Positions 54,703 through 64,000 of a stretch of DNA of 64,000 bases are shown piece after piece. Below the pieces are notes generated by a model. It saw only the letters and a list, made by a program, of their open reading frames with translations. It had not been told where the DNA came from and ran no database searches. This DNA comes from Rhizobium phaseoli. GTDB taxonomy: Bacteria > Pseudomonadota > Alphaproteobacteria > Rhizobiales > Rhizobiaceae. How positions within the stretch are numbered: the stretch's first letter is position 1; every line of letters starts with the position of its first letter. Made by a program: the position numbers and the translations under genes. The DNA is taken from assembly GCF_010668805.1 (NCBI RefSeq), contig NZ_WUFT01000012.1:124001-188000 (forward strand). The letters are read 5' to 3'.

Positions 54703-55331
54703 AGGCGCTCGGCCCAGGCCTTGGCCGTCTTCGCCATCGTGGCGAGGTGATCGGCAGCGGAGAAGCCGGAGACTGTCTTGCGCGGCTTGAGGTCGTGGTC
54801 GCCGTCTTCGAGCCAGAGGATCTCGATCCTATCGGAGAGATCGTAGCCCGGCACCTCGTCGCGCGTGCCGAATTCGTCGCGCGTCCCCTGGCAGATCAGC
54901 GCGGGTGTCGCCAGCCCCTTGAGATGGGCAGTGCGCAGCTTCTCCGGCTGGCCGGGCGGGTGAAAGGGATAGCCGAGGCAGAGCAGGCCGGCGATCTTGC
55001 CCCTGCCATGGAGATCGTCGGCGATCATGCTGGCGACCCGGCCGCCCATCGACTTGCCGCCGATGATCAGCGGGCCGCTGACGCCGAGTTCGGCAATCGC
55101 CGCCTCATATTCGGGAATGAGGGTTTCGGCGCGCGGCGGCGGCTTGCGGCCTCCGGTGCGGCGGGCGGCCATATAGGCGAATTCGAACCTGATGACGCGG
55201 AAGCCGGCGGCGGCAAGCGCTTCCGCCGCTGCTGCCATCGACGCCGAATCCATCGGCCCTCCAGCGCCATGCGCCAGCAGGATGGTGAAGCGCGCATCCT
55301 GCGGCCCCTGGAGCAGAAATCTGTCGAGCAT
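54699..55331 (-). CDS. alpha/beta hydrolase of the KANSL3/Tex30-like group
   Basis: 210 aa from the ATG at 55331 (GGAGGA 7 nt upstream). It has LLAHGAGGPMDS as oxyanion region, GKSMGGRVAS as nucleophile elbow, QGTRDEFGTRDEV with the acid and EDGDHDLKPRK with the His. The order is that of a small bacterial dienelactone-hydrolase-like enzyme. Substrate unknown. Confidence 0.8.
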   Translation of the reverse strand: MLDRFLLQGPQDARFTILLAHGAGGPMDSASMAAAAEALAAAGFRVIRFEFAYMAARRTGGRKPPPRAETLIPEYEAAIAELGVSGPLIIGGKSMGGRVASMIADDLHGRGKIAGLLCLGYPFHPPGQPEKLRTAHLKGLATPALICQGTRDEFGTRDEVPGYDLSDRIEILWLEDGDHDLKPRKTVSGFSAADHLATMAKTAKAWAERL

Positions 55332-55401
55332 CGGCAATCCTCCATAGCGTCATCGGAACCATCTCGAAGGCCGTGACTTCTTGCCTGAAAGGAGACCGAC
55401 A

Positions 55402-55584
55402 ATGTCGACGAATGACGAAAACGTAAAGCCCGAGCAGCGGCGCCCCAAAGATGTCAGCGCCGTTCCCGAAAAGCCGGAGCCCGCCGACGCAGAATCGCTG
55501 GCGCCACCGACGGTGCAGCCGGCTGGGGCGGGCGACAAAAGCGAACGGCCGGTGGTCAATCCCGTCACCGGAGTGGCCTTCTAG
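55402..55584 (+). CDS. small disordered protein
   Basis: 60 aa from the ATG at 55402 with AAAGGAGA upstream. It is rich in Pro, Glu, Lys and Ala (KPEQRRPKDVSAVPEKPEP) and has no hydrophobic core. I do not recognise it. The good ribosome site supports translation. Confidence 0.5.
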   Translation: MSTNDENVKPEQRRPKDVSAVPEKPEPADAESLAPPTVQPAGAGDKSERPVVNPVTGVAF

Positions 55585-55712
55585 CGGTTGACTCGATTGC
55601 CGTGCGGAACAGTCTCTTGAAACCCAGGCTTGGAGGGTCCATATACCCCTTCTGCCTGAAAATGGATGCGTGTGGTATCGACGCCGTCGAGCCGTTCGCT
55701 GTCCGACAGGAT

Positions 55713-55748
55713 AAGGGCGCTCCCCGCGAGGGTCGAGCGCCCTTTTTG
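55713..55748 (+). terminator. rho-independent terminator
   Basis: AAGGGCGCTC (55713-55722) pairs perfectly with GAGCGCCCTT (55735-55744), and a run of T continues after the stem. Strong in the plus direction. Confidence 0.75.
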
Positions 55749-55828
55749 CTTTTCAGCCATTGCCTTTATCGAGGCGTTTGTTTCGATGCGGGCGATCGTG
55801 ACGAACTCCCACCATACTCTATATAGCA

Positions 55829-55946
55829 CTTCGGAATCCCGAAATTGGTTGGGGTATTGAAATCATGGCATGTTTTTTCGCAGTGACTCCTCGAAAAACC
55901 CGGCGGATTTCGGAATCCCGAAGCGGCAGTCCTTCGGGATTCCGAA
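55829..55946 (+). promoter_or_regulatory. three copies of TTCGGAATCCCGAA upstream of the DUF899 gene
   Basis: Copies at 55830-55843 and 55909-55922, and an inverted copy at 55933-55946. Each copy is itself a near-palindrome. The last two form a perfect 15-bp stem with an 8-nt loop (55909-55923 and 55932-55946) before a T-rich stretch. They may be repressor or activator sites, or a terminator/attenuator in the leader. Confidence 0.55.
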
Positions 55947-56061
55947 GTGGGATTTTTTTCGTCCTGTCGTTTTTTAGTCTCCGCGCTGTCGATTTTCGCA
56001 TCCGCCGATCGTCATCCCAACGATGTGCTGCAAGCGTGCGGCAACAGAAGGAGGAAATGTC

Positions 56062-56763
56062 ATGGATCATCAGCATCTAGTCCCCGCCGCCGTGCTTGCG
56101 GCAAAGAACGGCGTCCGCTTCCCCAATGAGAGCAAGGCGTATCGCAGCGCCCGCGATGCGCTGCTCGCCGAAGAGATCGAATTGCGCCGCCATATCGAAC
56201 GCGTGGCCGTCCAGCGGCGGGCGCTGCCGCCGGGCGGCAAGGTGACAAAAGACTACCGCTTCGAAGGTGTTGACGGTCCGATCGGTTTTAGCGAGCTTTT
56301 CGCCGACAAGGAAACGCTGGTCGTTTACAGCTACATGTTCGGGCCGCAACGGGAGCGCCCATGCCCGATGTGCACCTCGCTGCTGTCGGCCTGGGACGGC
56401 GAGGTGCCCGATATGCAGCAGCGCGTGGCGCTTGCCGTCGTCGCCCGCTCGCCGCTCGAACGGCTGATCGCCTTCAAGAAGGAGCGCGGCTGGCATCACC
56501 TGCCGCTTTATTCCGACACGACGGATGAATACAGCCGCGACTATCACGCCATCGGCAAAGATGGCAGCGATGACGCCGCTTTCAACGTCTTCACGCGGCG
56601 CGACGGCACCATCCGCCATTTCTGGGGCGGAGAGATGGGCGGGGTGACGGCCGATCCCGGCGAGGATCCGCGCGGTGCTCCGGATCTGATGCCGCTCTGG
56701 ACCGTGCTCGATTCAACCCCGGAAGGCCGGGCGCCGGACTGGTATCCGAAGCTGTCCTATTGA
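56062..56763 (+). CDS. DUF899 thioredoxin-like protein
   Basis: 233 aa from the ATG at 56062 (AAGGAGG 8 nt upstream). DUF899 has a thioredoxin-like fold; here YMFGPQRERPCPMCTSLLSAW holds the C-x-x-C pair, and FNVFTRRDGTIRHFWGGEM is the C-terminal part. The exact reaction is not known, though it is often linked to redox or stress responses. It converges with the J-domain gene. Confidence 0.85.
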   Translation: MDHQHLVPAAVLAAKNGVRFPNESKAYRSARDALLAEEIELRRHIERVAVQRRALPPGGKVTKDYRFEGVDGPIGFSELFADKETLVVYSYMFGPQRERPCPMCTSLLSAWDGEVPDMQQRVALAVVARSPLERLIAFKKERGWHHLPLYSDTTDEYSRDYHAIGKDGSDDAAFNVFTRRDGTIRHFWGGEMGGVTADPGEDPRGAPDLMPLWTVLDSTPEGRAPDWYPKLSY

Positions 56764-56775
56764 GCCTGCAAGCCA

Positions 56776-57405
56776 TCAGCCGGCCGAGCGGTTTCTGGAG
56801 GGCTCGGCCCATTCGATGCTGGCGACTGCGGCCTCCGGCAGCGGCGGCGGGTCGATGTCGTAGACATAGCCGGCGAGCATATCGGCGGCGCGTTCCGTCG
56901 CCTTGATCTTCGCCTCGGTTTCCGCGACCGCCTTGCCGATCGCTTCGATGCGGGCGCGGAACATGTGGGCGAGCACATCGCGGCCGGATTGTTTTTCGAG
57001 CCGTTCCAGATGCAGGCCGATGCGCGAGGCATGGCGTTCCAGCTCGCTCTTGCTGAAACGCGCCTTGCGCAGTTCCTCGGAAAGGCTTTCCTGCATGACG
57101 GCGACGGGATCGAAACTTCCGGGCACGCGCTCGTCGAGCACCGCGTCGGTGACCAGTTTCTCGATCATGACAAGCGCCTGCAGCTCGGCGGCATCGGCGA
57201 ATTCGACGTCGTAGCCGGTATCGTCGTAGACCTTGCGACGGACCGGATCGAGAAGCAGCCCATAGGCTTTCTGCAGAGTGGCAAAGGCTTCCGTATCACC
57301 ACCCGAATCCGGGTGGGCGACCTTCGCCAGGCGACGATAGGCAGCCTTCAGCTTCGCTTCGTCCGCATCGCGTTCAACGCCGAGAATATCGTAGGGATCC
57401 GTCAC
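56776..57405 (-). CDS. J-domain (DnaJ-like) protein
   Basis: 209 aa from a GTG at 57405 with GGAG upstream (an upstream GTG is also in frame). Residues 3-65 are a J domain, DPYDILGVERDADEAKLKAAY, with the HPD tripeptide in KVAHPDSGG. The rest (about 75-209) is a charged helical region without zinc fingers. It should stimulate a DnaK-type chaperone for a specific client. Confidence 0.87.
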   Translation of the reverse strand: MTDPYDILGVERDADEAKLKAAYRRLAKVAHPDSGGDTEAFATLQKAYGLLLDPVRRKVYDDTGYDVEFADAAELQALVMIEKLVTDAVLDERVPGSFDPVAVMQESLSEELRKARFSKSELERHASRIGLHLERLEKQSGRDVLAHMFRARIEAIGKAVAETEAKIKATERAADMLAGYVYDIDPPPLPEAAVASIEWAEPSRNRSAG

Positions 57406-57577
57406 GCCTGCTCCATTGCTACCCGGCACGTCCGGACAATCTAGGTCTTCTTCTGCATCAGAAAGGCAAAGTTTAGACCGAAAGCAGGAATGACGTCCAT
57501 GGCCGGAAATCGCAACGGTCCGCGCCGATGCCCGAACCGTTTCTGATTATTCAATTTTTTCAAGCCGTTGGCTAAGA

Positions 57578-58153
57578 TTAGCCGGCGGTGATCGAAGCAA
57601 GATAACAGGTTGCCTCGCCATCGATTTTGAGTTCGATTCCCACTGCGTCCGTCATCAGTAGCGCATCGCCTGATGCAAGCGTGCCGGTTTCATCGCCCTG
57701 CCGGAACGACAGCGCGCCGCGGTGGCAGAGCAGCATGCATGTCGACGCCGTCAGCGGTAGGGTCCTGCCGCCATCGATTTCGAGCCGCGCCAGCGTGTGA
57801 ACAAGGGCCGCGCGGCGGGTCATGACGTTGAGATCGGTGATCGCGCCGTCCTCGAGCCTGGCGGCGACCGGGATATCCGCCGGAAAGGCGAGGGGATCGC
57901 TCGCCGTCGTCAGCAGCGCCGGCGTCCTGCCTTCGATGTCGAGCGTCATGCCGTTGCCGTCGAGAATCACAAGCGTGCGGTCGATACCGGGAAAGATCGA
58001 GAACGGCCCGTCGGTTGCGACGGTCGCCATGCTGACGCGCCAGTCGAAGCCGGCAAGGCCGCTATCTTCGGGCGAAACGGCGATCTCCACCGTTTCGCCG
58101 CCGCCGTTTTTCCACGGCATGCGCTTGTGATCGCCGGCGCGCAGGATCCTCAC
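57578..58153 (-). CDS. hutD: HutD-family protein
   Basis: 191 aa from a GTG at 58153, 5 bp past the hutU stop; an open frame to 58318 overlaps hutU and is not favoured. Family blocks: MPWKNGGGETVEIAVSP, DWRVSMATVATDGPFSIFPGIDRT and LVILDGNGM. HutD is a cupin-like protein of the histidine utilisation operon thought to limit intracellular urocanate or Hut activity. It is the last gene of the hut block here. Confidence 0.88.
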   Translation of the reverse strand: MRILRAGDHKRMPWKNGGGETVEIAVSPEDSGLAGFDWRVSMATVATDGPFSIFPGIDRTLVILDGNGMTLDIEGRTPALLTTASDPLAFPADIPVAARLEDGAITDLNVMTRRAALVHTLARLEIDGGRTLPLTASTCMLLCHRGALSFRQGDETGTLASGDALLMTDAVGIELKIDGEATCYLASITAG

Positions 58154-58158
58154 CGGGT

Positions 58159-59832
58159 TCAGTTCCCGAGAATGCCGGGCAGGCGCAGGCCCTGTTCCCG
58201 GGCGCAGTCGAGGGCGATGTCGTAGCCCGCATCGGCGTGGCGCATGACGCCGGTTGCCGGGTCGTTCCAGAGCACCCGCTCGAGGCGCTTGGCCGCATCG
58301 TCGCTGCCATCGGCGCAAATAACGACGCCCGAATGCTGGGAGAAGCCCATGCCGACGCCGCCACCATGATGCAGCGACACCCAGGTGGCGCCCGACGCGG
58401 TGTTGAGCAGGGCGTTCAACAGCGGCCAGTCGGAGACGGCGTCGGAACCGTCCTTCATCGCTTCGGTTTCGCGGTTCGGCGAGGCGACGGAGCCGGAGTC
58501 GAGATGGTCGCGGCCGATGACGATCGGAGCGGAAAGCTCGCCGTTCCTGACCATTTCATTGAAGGCCAAAGCCAGGCGGTGACGATCGCCGAGACCGACC
58601 CAGCAGATGCGCGCCGGTAGGCCCTGGAAGGCGATGCGTTCCCTGGCCATATCGAGCCAGTTGTGCAGGTGGGTATTGCCGGGGGTCAGCTCCCTCACCT
58701 TGGCATCGGTCTTGTAGATATCCTCCGGGTCGCCTGACAGGGCTGCCCAGCGGAAGGGTCCGATGCCGCGGCAAAACAGCGGGCGAATATAGGCCGGCAC
58801 GAAGCCGGGGAAGGCGAAGGCGTTTTCCAAGCCTTCTTCCTTGGCGACCTGGCGGATATTGTTGCCGTAGTCCAGCGTCGGAATGCCGGCGTCCCAGAAG
58901 GCGATCATCGCTTCGACATGCTCGCGCATCGAGGCGCGTGCGGCCTTTTCCACTGCCTTCGGGTCGCTTTCGCGCTTGGCCTTCCACTCGGCGATCGTCC
59001 AGCCCTTCGGCAGGTAGCCGTTGATCGGGTCGTGCGCCGAGGTCTGGTCGGTGACCATGTCGGGGCGGATGCCGCGGCGGACCATTTCCGGCAGGATTTC
59101 GGCGGTATTGCCGAGCAGGCCGACGGATTTGGCTTCGCCGGCTTTGGTCCAGCGGTCGATCATCTCGAGCGCTTCGTCGAGCGTCTCGGCCTTGGCGTCG
59201 ACATAGCGGGTGCGTAGCCGGAAATCGATCGAGTCTGGATTGCATTCGACGGCGAGGCAGCAGGCGCCGGCCATGACCGCGGCGAGCGGCTGGGCGCCGC
59301 CCATGCCGCCGAGGCCGCCGGTCAGGATCCATTTGCCCTTGAGATTGCCGCCGTAATGCTGGCGGCCGGCCTCGACGAAGGTCTCGTAAGTGCCCTGCAC
59401 GATGCCCTGCGTGCCGATATAGATCCACGAGCCGGCCGTCATCTGGCCGTACATGGCGAGGCCCTTCTTATCCAGCTCGTTGAAATGGTCCCAGGTCGCC
59501 CAATGCGGCACGAGGTTGGAATTGGCGATCAGCACCCGCGGCGCATCCTTGTGGGTGCGGAAAACGCCGACCGGCTTGCCGGATTGCACCAGCAGCGTTT
59601 CTTCTTCCGTCAGTGTCTTCAGCGTCGCGACGATGCGGTCGAAATCCTCCCAGGTGCGGGCAGCGCGGCCGATGCCGCCGTAAACGACGAGTTCGTTCGG
59701 ATTCTCGGCGACGTCAGGATCGAGATTGTTCATCAGCATGCGCAGCGGCGCTTCGGTCATCCAGCTCTTGGCATTGAGCTCGTTGCCGCGGGGCGCGCGG
59801 ATTTCACGGATGTTATGACGTGGATTGTTCAT
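58159..59832 (-). CDS. hutU: urocanate hydratase
   Basis: 557 aa. Strong family wording such as [18 protein letters not shown] for the NAD+ region and [20 protein letters not shown] for the active-site Cys. It converts urocanate to imidazolonepropionate with a tightly bound NAD+. Gap of 16 bp from hutG. Confidence 0.97.
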   Translation of the reverse strand: MNNPRHNIREIRAPRGNELNAKSWMTEAPLRMLMNNLDPDVAENPNELVVYGGIGRAARTWEDFDRIVATLKTLTEEETLLVQSGKPVGVFRTHKDAPRVLIANSNLVPHWATWDHFNELDKKGLAMYGQMTAGSWIYIGTQGIVQGTYETFVEAGRQHYGGNLKGKWILTGGLGGMGGAQPLAAVMAGACCLAVECNPDSIDFRLRTRYVDAKAETLDEALEMIDRWTKAGEAKSVGLLGNTAEILPEMVRRGIRPDMVTDQTSAHDPINGYLPKGWTIAEWKAKRESDPKAVEKAARASMREHVEAMIAFWDAGIPTLDYGNNIRQVAKEEGLENAFAFPGFVPAYIRPLFCRGIGPFRWAALSGDPEDIYKTDAKVRELTPGNTHLHNWLDMARERIAFQGLPARICWVGLGDRHRLALAFNEMVRNGELSAPIVIGRDHLDSGSVASPNRETEAMKDGSDAVSDWPLLNALLNTASGATWVSLHHGGGVGMGFSQHSGVVICADGSDDAAKRLERVLWNDPATGVMRHADAGYDIALDCAREQGLRLPGILGN

Positions 59833-59848
59833 GGCGGTTCCCCTGTCG

Positions 59849-60658
59849 TTATCGTTTCAGGTCTGGTGCAATTTGTTCGATGCGCAGCAGAATGTCTCTG
59901 AGATGGACGCGAAGTCGGTCTGCCTTCGCGGTGTCGTAGGCGAAAGGCGGTGTCTCGGTTTGCAGATGCGTCGACTGTGCAAGCTCCATCTGGATCGCGT
60001 GCACGCCGGTCGCGGGCCGGCCATAGTGGCGGGTCGTCCAGCCGCCCTTGAAGCGGCCGTTGAGCACGCTGTCGTAACCTTCGGCGGCCTCAACGACGGT
60101 GAGGGTCGCCTGCTCGATGGCGCCGTCGCAGGTCTTGCCCATATCGGTGCCGATATTGAAATCCGGCAGCTTGCCTTCGAACAGGAAGGGAATATGCGAG
60201 CGGATCGAGTGGCAATCATAGAGGATCGCCACACCGCGGATTGCCCTGACGCGCTCGATCTCGGCAGCAAGTGCGGCATGATAGGGCGCGTGAAAATCCC
60301 GCAGCCGTGCGGCAATATCGGCTTCGTCAGGCGCCTGCCCGTCCTTCCAGATCGGCTTGCCATCGAAATCCGTCTGGGGGACGAGGCCGGTGGTGTTCTG
60401 GCCGGGATAGAGGCTGACGCCCTCTGGATCGCGATTGGCGTCGATCACGTAGCGGTGGAAGGTGGCGCGCACGGTCGTGACATCGTCGAGCAGCCCGTCA
60501 TAGAGCTGGTGGATGTGCCAGTCGGTATCGGCCAGGATCCGGCCATTGTCGTTGAGACGGTCGGCGATCCCGGGCGGCACATCGGTGCCGGTGTGCGGGA
60601 AAGCGAGGATGACGGGGGAGGTGCCCTGTCGGATTTCGTATGGTGTGGTCATGGGCAA
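59849..60658 (-). CDS. hutG: N-formylglutamate deformylase
   Basis: About 269 aa (TTG at 60658, ATG at 60652 also possible). Metal ligands appear in [13 protein letters not shown] and [11 protein letters not shown], and the GTDMGKTCD block matches the family. It hydrolyses N-formylglutamate to glutamate and formate, the last step of the five-step hut route that passes through HutF. HutF at 63772 provides the preceding deiminase. Confidence 0.93.
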   Translation of the reverse strand: MPMTTPYEIRQGTSPVILAFPHTGTDVPPGIADRLNDNGRILADTDWHIHQLYDGLLDDVTTVRATFHRYVIDANRDPEGVSLYPGQNTTGLVPQTDFDGKPIWKDGQAPDEADIAARLRDFHAPYHAALAAEIERVRAIRGVAILYDCHSIRSHIPFLFEGKLPDFNIGTDMGKTCDGAIEQATLTVVEAAEGYDSVLNGRFKGGWTTRHYGRPATGVHAIQMELAQSTHLQTETPPFAYDTAKADRLRVHLRDILLRIEQIAPDLKR

Positions 60659-60681
60659 AGCGCTCCAGCGTTTGGGGCGTC

Positions 60682-60832
60682 ACCCCCCTCTGTCCTGCCG
60701 GACATCTCCCCCACAAGGGGGGAGATCGACTCGCAGATGGCATCTCCCCAAACAATCGATGTTGGAGCGAGTGGGTCCCCCCAGCCGATCTCCCCCCTTG
60801 TGGGGGAGATGTCCGGCAGGACAGAGGGGGGT
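60682..60832. repeat. 47-bp perfect inverted repeat between hutG and hutH
   Basis: Arms 60682-60728 and 60786-60832 are exact reverse complements, with a 57-nt spacer. Each arm contains its own ATCTCCCCC-ACAAG-GGGGGAGAT-like hairpin. It resembles other C-rich repeats in the window but is the only perfect long one. Confidence 0.85.
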
Positions 60833-60854
60833 ACCAAGTGCACATACATCACGA

Positions 60855-62390
60855 TCAACCCTCAAGAACCGGCAAGATGCCATTCGAAACGGCGGCGTTC
60901 AGCGCCCCCGTCGCCACCAGTTCGGCCGCCGCGGCTAGGTCGCCCGCCATGTAGCGGTCGGTATCGAGGGTCGGAACTTTGCTGCGGATCGCGGTGATCG
61001 CCTTCAAAAGCTCCGGGCTGGTCGACAAAGGCGCGCGCAGTTCGACGCCCTGGGCGGCGGTCAGCGCCTCGATACCGATGATGGCGAACAGGTTCTCGGT
61101 CATCCCGAGCAGGCGGCGGGCGCCGTGGCAGGCCATCGAGACATGGTCTTCCTGGTTGGCTGAGGTCGGGGTCGAATCGACCGAGGCCGGATGCGACATC
61201 TGCTTGTTCTCAGACATCAGCGCCGCCGAGGTGACCTCGGCGATCATCAGGCCGGAATTCAAGCCAGGCTTCTTGGCGAGGAAGGCCGGCAGGCCGTAGG
61301 AGAGGGTGGGGTCGACCAGCAGCGCGATGCGGCGCTGGGAGATCGCGCCGATCTCGCAGACGGCAAGCGCGATCTGGTCGGCGGCGAAGGCCACGGGTTC
61401 GGCGTGGAAATTACCGCCGGAAACGACGGAATTGTCCGAGAGGACCAGCGGATTGTCGGTGACCGCATTGGCCTCGATTTCGAGCGTGCGGGCGACCGAG
61501 CGTAAGAGATCGAGGCAGGCGCCGTCGACCTGCGGCTGGCAGCGGATGCAGTAGGGATCCTGCACACGCTCGTCGCCCTCGATGTGGCTCTGGCGAATGA
61601 CGGATTGATCTAGCAGCGCCCGCAGGGCGGATGCCGTGTCGATCTGGCCCTTGTGACCGCGCAAGGTGTGAATATCAGGATGGAAGGGCGCCGAAGAGCC
61701 CATGGCGGCGTCGGTCGACATGGCGCCGGTGATCAGCGCCGATTGCGCGGCGCGATGGGCGCGGAAGAGACCGGCAAGCGCCAGTGCGGTCGAGGTCTGG
61801 GTACCGTTGATCAGCGCCAGGCCTTCCTTGGCAGCAAGCACCACCGGCTTCAGCCCGGCCCTTTCCAGGGCTTCGGCACCAGTCAGACGTTCGCCGGCGA
61901 AGAAGGCTTCGGCTTCGCCCATCATCACCGCCGCCATATGGGCGAGCGGCGCCAGATCGCCCGAGGCGCCGACCGAGCCTTTTTCGGGGATCAGCGGAAT
62001 GACGCCCTTTTCCAGCATGCCCTCGATCAGCCGCACCAACTCCAACCGCACGCCCGAGGCGCCGCGCCCGAGCGAGACCAGTTTCAGCGCCATGATCAGC
62101 CGGACGATATTTTCAGGCAGCGGCGCGCCGACGCCGCAGCAATGCGACAGGATGAGATTACGCTGCAAGGTTGCGACATCGGCGCTGTCGATCTTGATCG
62201 AGGCGAGTTTGCCGAAGCCGGTATTGATGCCGTAGACCGGCGCATTGCCGGCGGCGATCTCGGCGATCCGGGCGGCGGCCTTGGCGATGCCGGCATCGAA
62301 GGCAGGATCGAGCCTTGCCGGCTCGCCGGTCCAATAGATGATTTCCAAATCCCTGAGGGAGACGGAACCCGGGTGGAGCGTGATGGTCAT
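60855..62390 (-). CDS. hutH: histidine ammonia-lyase
   Basis: 511 aa. The Ala-Ser-Gly that forms the MIO cofactor is at 142-144 ([12 protein letters not shown]), Tyr53 is in VYGINTGFG, and the QDRYS-type C-terminal region is present as [13 protein letters not shown]. It deaminates histidine to urocanate, the first step of the pathway. ATG overlaps the hutI stop by 4 nt. Confidence 0.97.
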   Translation of the reverse strand: MTITLHPGSVSLRDLEIIYWTGEPARLDPAFDAGIAKAAARIAEIAAGNAPVYGINTGFGKLASIKIDSADVATLQRNLILSHCCGVGAPLPENIVRLIMALKLVSLGRGASGVRLELVRLIEGMLEKGVIPLIPEKGSVGASGDLAPLAHMAAVMMGEAEAFFAGERLTGAEALERAGLKPVVLAAKEGLALINGTQTSTALALAGLFRAHRAAQSALITGAMSTDAAMGSSAPFHPDIHTLRGHKGQIDTASALRALLDQSVIRQSHIEGDERVQDPYCIRCQPQVDGACLDLLRSVARTLEIEANAVTDNPLVLSDNSVVSGGNFHAEPVAFAADQIALAVCEIGAISQRRIALLVDPTLSYGLPAFLAKKPGLNSGLMIAEVTSAALMSENKQMSHPASVDSTPTSANQEDHVSMACHGARRLLGMTENLFAIIGIEALTAAQGVELRAPLSTSPELLKAITAIRSKVPTLDTDRYMAGDLAAAAELVATGALNAAVSNGILPVLEG

Positions 62391-63649
62391 CGACCGTTCC
62401 TTTCGCCCTTGAAGACGCGTGCGTGAAGCGGATTGAAGCCGATGCGGTAGACGAGCTCGGCGAGGCTTTCGATATTCCAGACGGCAAAATCAGCTGATTT
62501 GCCGGGCTCGAGCGTTCCGGTCTCGCCGATAAGGCCGAGCGCGCGGGCGCCTTCGCGGGTGGCGCCAGCGATGCATTCCTCGACGGTCAGGCCGAAAAGC
62601 GTCGCCGACATGTTCATGGTCAGCAGCATCGAGGTGAGCGGCGAGGTGCCGGGATTGCAATCGGTGGCAATCGCGATCGGCACGCCCGCCCGGCGCAGCG
62701 CCTCCACCGGTGGCTTCTGCTTCTCGTGGATGGCATAGAAGGCGCCGGGCAGGAGCACGGCGACGGTGCCGGCCGCGGCCATTGCGGCAACGCCGTCCTC
62801 GTCGAGATATTCCAGATGATCGGCGGACAGCGCGCCATAGGCGGCCGCCAGCTTGGCGCCGCCGAGATTGGAGAGCTGCTCGGCATGCAGCTTGACCGGC
62901 AGGCCGAGCGCCTTGGCCTTGTCGAAGACGCGGGCGATCTCGGCAGCCGAAAATGCGATGCCTTCGCAGAAGCCGTCGACCGCGTCGGCAAGGCCGAGAT
63001 TATACATGTCGTCGAGGCCGGGCAGCACGACATCATCGAGATAGTCGCCGTTGCGGCCCTTGTATTCCACCGGCGTCGCATGGGCGCCGAGATAGCTGGT
63101 GGCGACGCGGACCGGTCTCAGATGGCCGAGCAGGCGGGCGCTCTGCAGCATTTTCACTTCGCCGGATCGATTCAGCCCGTAGCCGGATTTGATCTCGATC
63201 GTCGTCACGCCTTCGGCAAGCAGCGTATCGAGCCGCGGCAGCGCCGCGCCGACAAGTTCCTCGACCGACAGCGCATTGGTCGCCGTCACTGACGAGACGA
63301 TGCCGCCGCCGGCACGCGCGACCTCCTCATAGGTCGCCCCTGCGAGGCGCATCTCGAACTCGCGGGCGCGGTTGCCGCCGTGGACGATATGGGTGTGGCA
63401 GTCGACGAGGCCTGGAGTGACCCAGCGGCCTTCGAGATCGACGATGTCGGAACGTTCGATGGCCGAAGCCGGCAACTCGCTTTCGGCACCGGCAAAGGTG
63501 ATGCGGCCGTTTTCGGTGAGCAGGGCACCCTTTTCGACGATGCCGAGCCCGTCCTTTTCAGGCGCAAGCGTTGCCAAGCGCGCGTTGCGCCACAGCACCG
63601 GCCGGAGGTCGGCGGATGGGGTACCTTCAGAAAAATTGTTCCCGGTCAT
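62387..63649 (-). CDS. hutI: imidazolonepropionase
   Basis: 420 aa from the ATG at 63649; the longer open frame extends into the promoter. Amidohydrolase metal sites: [13 protein letters not shown] (His-x-His), [17 protein letters not shown] and [10 protein letters not shown]. It hydrolyses imidazolonepropionate to formiminoglutamate. First gene of the minus-strand hut block. Confidence 0.96.
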   Translation of the reverse strand: MTGNNFSEGTPSADLRPVLWRNARLATLAPEKDGLGIVEKGALLTENGRITFAGAESELPASAIERSDIVDLEGRWVTPGLVDCHTHIVHGGNRAREFEMRLAGATYEEVARAGGGIVSSVTATNALSVEELVGAALPRLDTLLAEGVTTIEIKSGYGLNRSGEVKMLQSARLLGHLRPVRVATSYLGAHATPVEYKGRNGDYLDDVVLPGLDDMYNLGLADAVDGFCEGIAFSAAEIARVFDKAKALGLPVKLHAEQLSNLGGAKLAAAYGALSADHLEYLDEDGVAAMAAAGTVAVLLPGAFYAIHEKQKPPVEALRRAGVPIAIATDCNPGTSPLTSMLLTMNMSATLFGLTVEECIAGATREGARALGLIGETGTLEPGKSADFAVWNIESLAELVYRIGFNPLHARVFKGERNGR

Positions 63650-63678
63650 CAGCTTTGCGCCTTTCCTTATGTCGAAAC

Positions 63679-63690
63679 ATGTATATACAT
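63679..63690. promoter_or_regulatory. candidate HutC operator
   Basis: ATGTATATACAT, a perfect 12-bp palindrome, in the 122-bp region between divergent hutI and hutF. HutC, a GntR-family urocanate sensor, binds TGTATATACA-like sites. HutC itself is not in the window. Confidence 0.6.
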
Positions 63691-63771
63691 AATAAGCAGG
63701 TGACAAGAGAAATTTTGCGCGCTTTTCTGGAAAAGAAAGAGCAGCGGCGCGGCAAGAGGAGAGGGACGGCC

Positions 63772-64000
63772 ATGACCACACTTCACGCAGGCACGGCACT
63801 GACGCCGAAAGGCTGGCAGAAGGACGTGCGGGTAACGCTCGAAACCGGGCGCATTTCCCGGGTCGAGACCGGGGTTTCGCCTCAGCCCGGCGATGAACGC
63901 CACGCTCTTATCGTTCCGGCCATGGGAAATCTGCACAGTCATGCCTTCCAGCGGGCAATGGCCGGCCTTGCCGAAGTGCGGGGCCCGGCCAATGACAGCT
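63772..64000 (+). CDS. hutF: formimidoylglutamate deiminase (5' part)
   Basis: Begins ATG at 63772 behind AGAGGAGAGGG and runs off the window after 76 codons. The opening [16 protein letters not shown] and the metal motif [21 protein letters not shown] are typical of HutF, which converts formiminoglutamate to formylglutamate plus ammonia. It feeds hutG. Confidence 0.9.
   Translation, partial: MTTLHAGTALTPKGWQKDVRVTLETGRISRVETGVSPQPGDERHALIVPAMGNLHSHAFQRAMAGLAEVRGPANDS

Larger units (their letters stand above)
55585..56061. other. intergenic region with a terminator and three palindromes
   Basis: About 477 bp. It contains a rho-independent terminator at 55713-55744, about 130 nt beyond the small gene, which may end a short untranslated RNA, and the triple TTCGG-CCGAA motif upstream of the DUF899 gene. 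No protein gene is supported. Confidence 0.5.

Noticed and set aside
58154-58318. N-terminal extension of hutD
   Set aside because: Overlaps hutU and is Arg-rich shadow sequence; the HutD fold starts at the GTG at 58153.

Overview
The window looks like part of a Rhizobium replicon, closest in style to the R. leguminosarum/R. etli group. The reasons are high GC with rhizobial codon use, many ABC importers, dense class III cyclase-type signalling, a pcaDCHGB-pcaQ arrangement, a hutIHGUD block, and short GC-rich dispersed repeats of the rhizobial type. Chromosome versus large plasmid cannot be decided from the sequence. No rRNA, tRNA, insertion sequence, phage or CRISPR array was seen.

Layout. 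1-910: a ParE-type toxin-antitoxin pair. 918-7974 (minus): three glycosyltransferases, an ABC exporter whose ATPase domain has lost its catalytic motifs, and a small cyclic-nucleotide-binding protein. 8071-14041 (minus): a peptide-type ABC importer. 14197-19927: a class III cyclase, a nucleotide-sugar dehydrogenase, a secreted two-repeat protein, a DUF3095 protein and a methyltransferase-like protein. 20092-27575 (plus): an operon of two DUF805 genes, DUF4129, DUF4350, MoxR, DUF58, SpoIIM-like and RDD genes. 27576-31000: small secreted protein, ankyrin-cytochrome c fusion and several gene relics, which suggests decay and rearrangement. 31055-37994: FkbM methyltransferase with a CyaC-like redox adenylate cyclase, glycosyltransferase with deacetylase, GFA protein, MBL hydrolase and a C39-like protein.

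38272-52709 is the main catabolic island. Twin GntR regulators and a 3-dehydroshikimate dehydratase face an operon of a polar-amino-acid-type ABC transporter with type II dehydroquinase, a Gfo/Idh/MocA oxidoreductase and a shikimate-dehydrogenase-like protein. This operon converges on pcaB-G-H-C-D, with pcaQ beyond. Together they can encode uptake of quinate or shikimate, conversion to protocatechuate, and ring cleavage as far as beta-ketoadipate enol-lactone hydrolysis. pcaIJ/pcaF are not in the window.

52728-57405: a membrane methyltransferase, an Xre-RES toxin-antitoxin pair, a hydrolase, a small disordered protein, a DUF899 protein with three upstream palindromes, and a J-domain protein. 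57578-64000: histidine utilisation genes hutI-H-G-U-D (minus), divergent from hutF, which runs off the end of the window.

The least explained items are the catalytically dead, enlarged ABC exporter linked to glycosyltransferases; the MoxR/SpoIIM membrane operon with its tandem duplication; the ankyrin-cytochrome c fusion; and the quinate/shikimate transporter operon.
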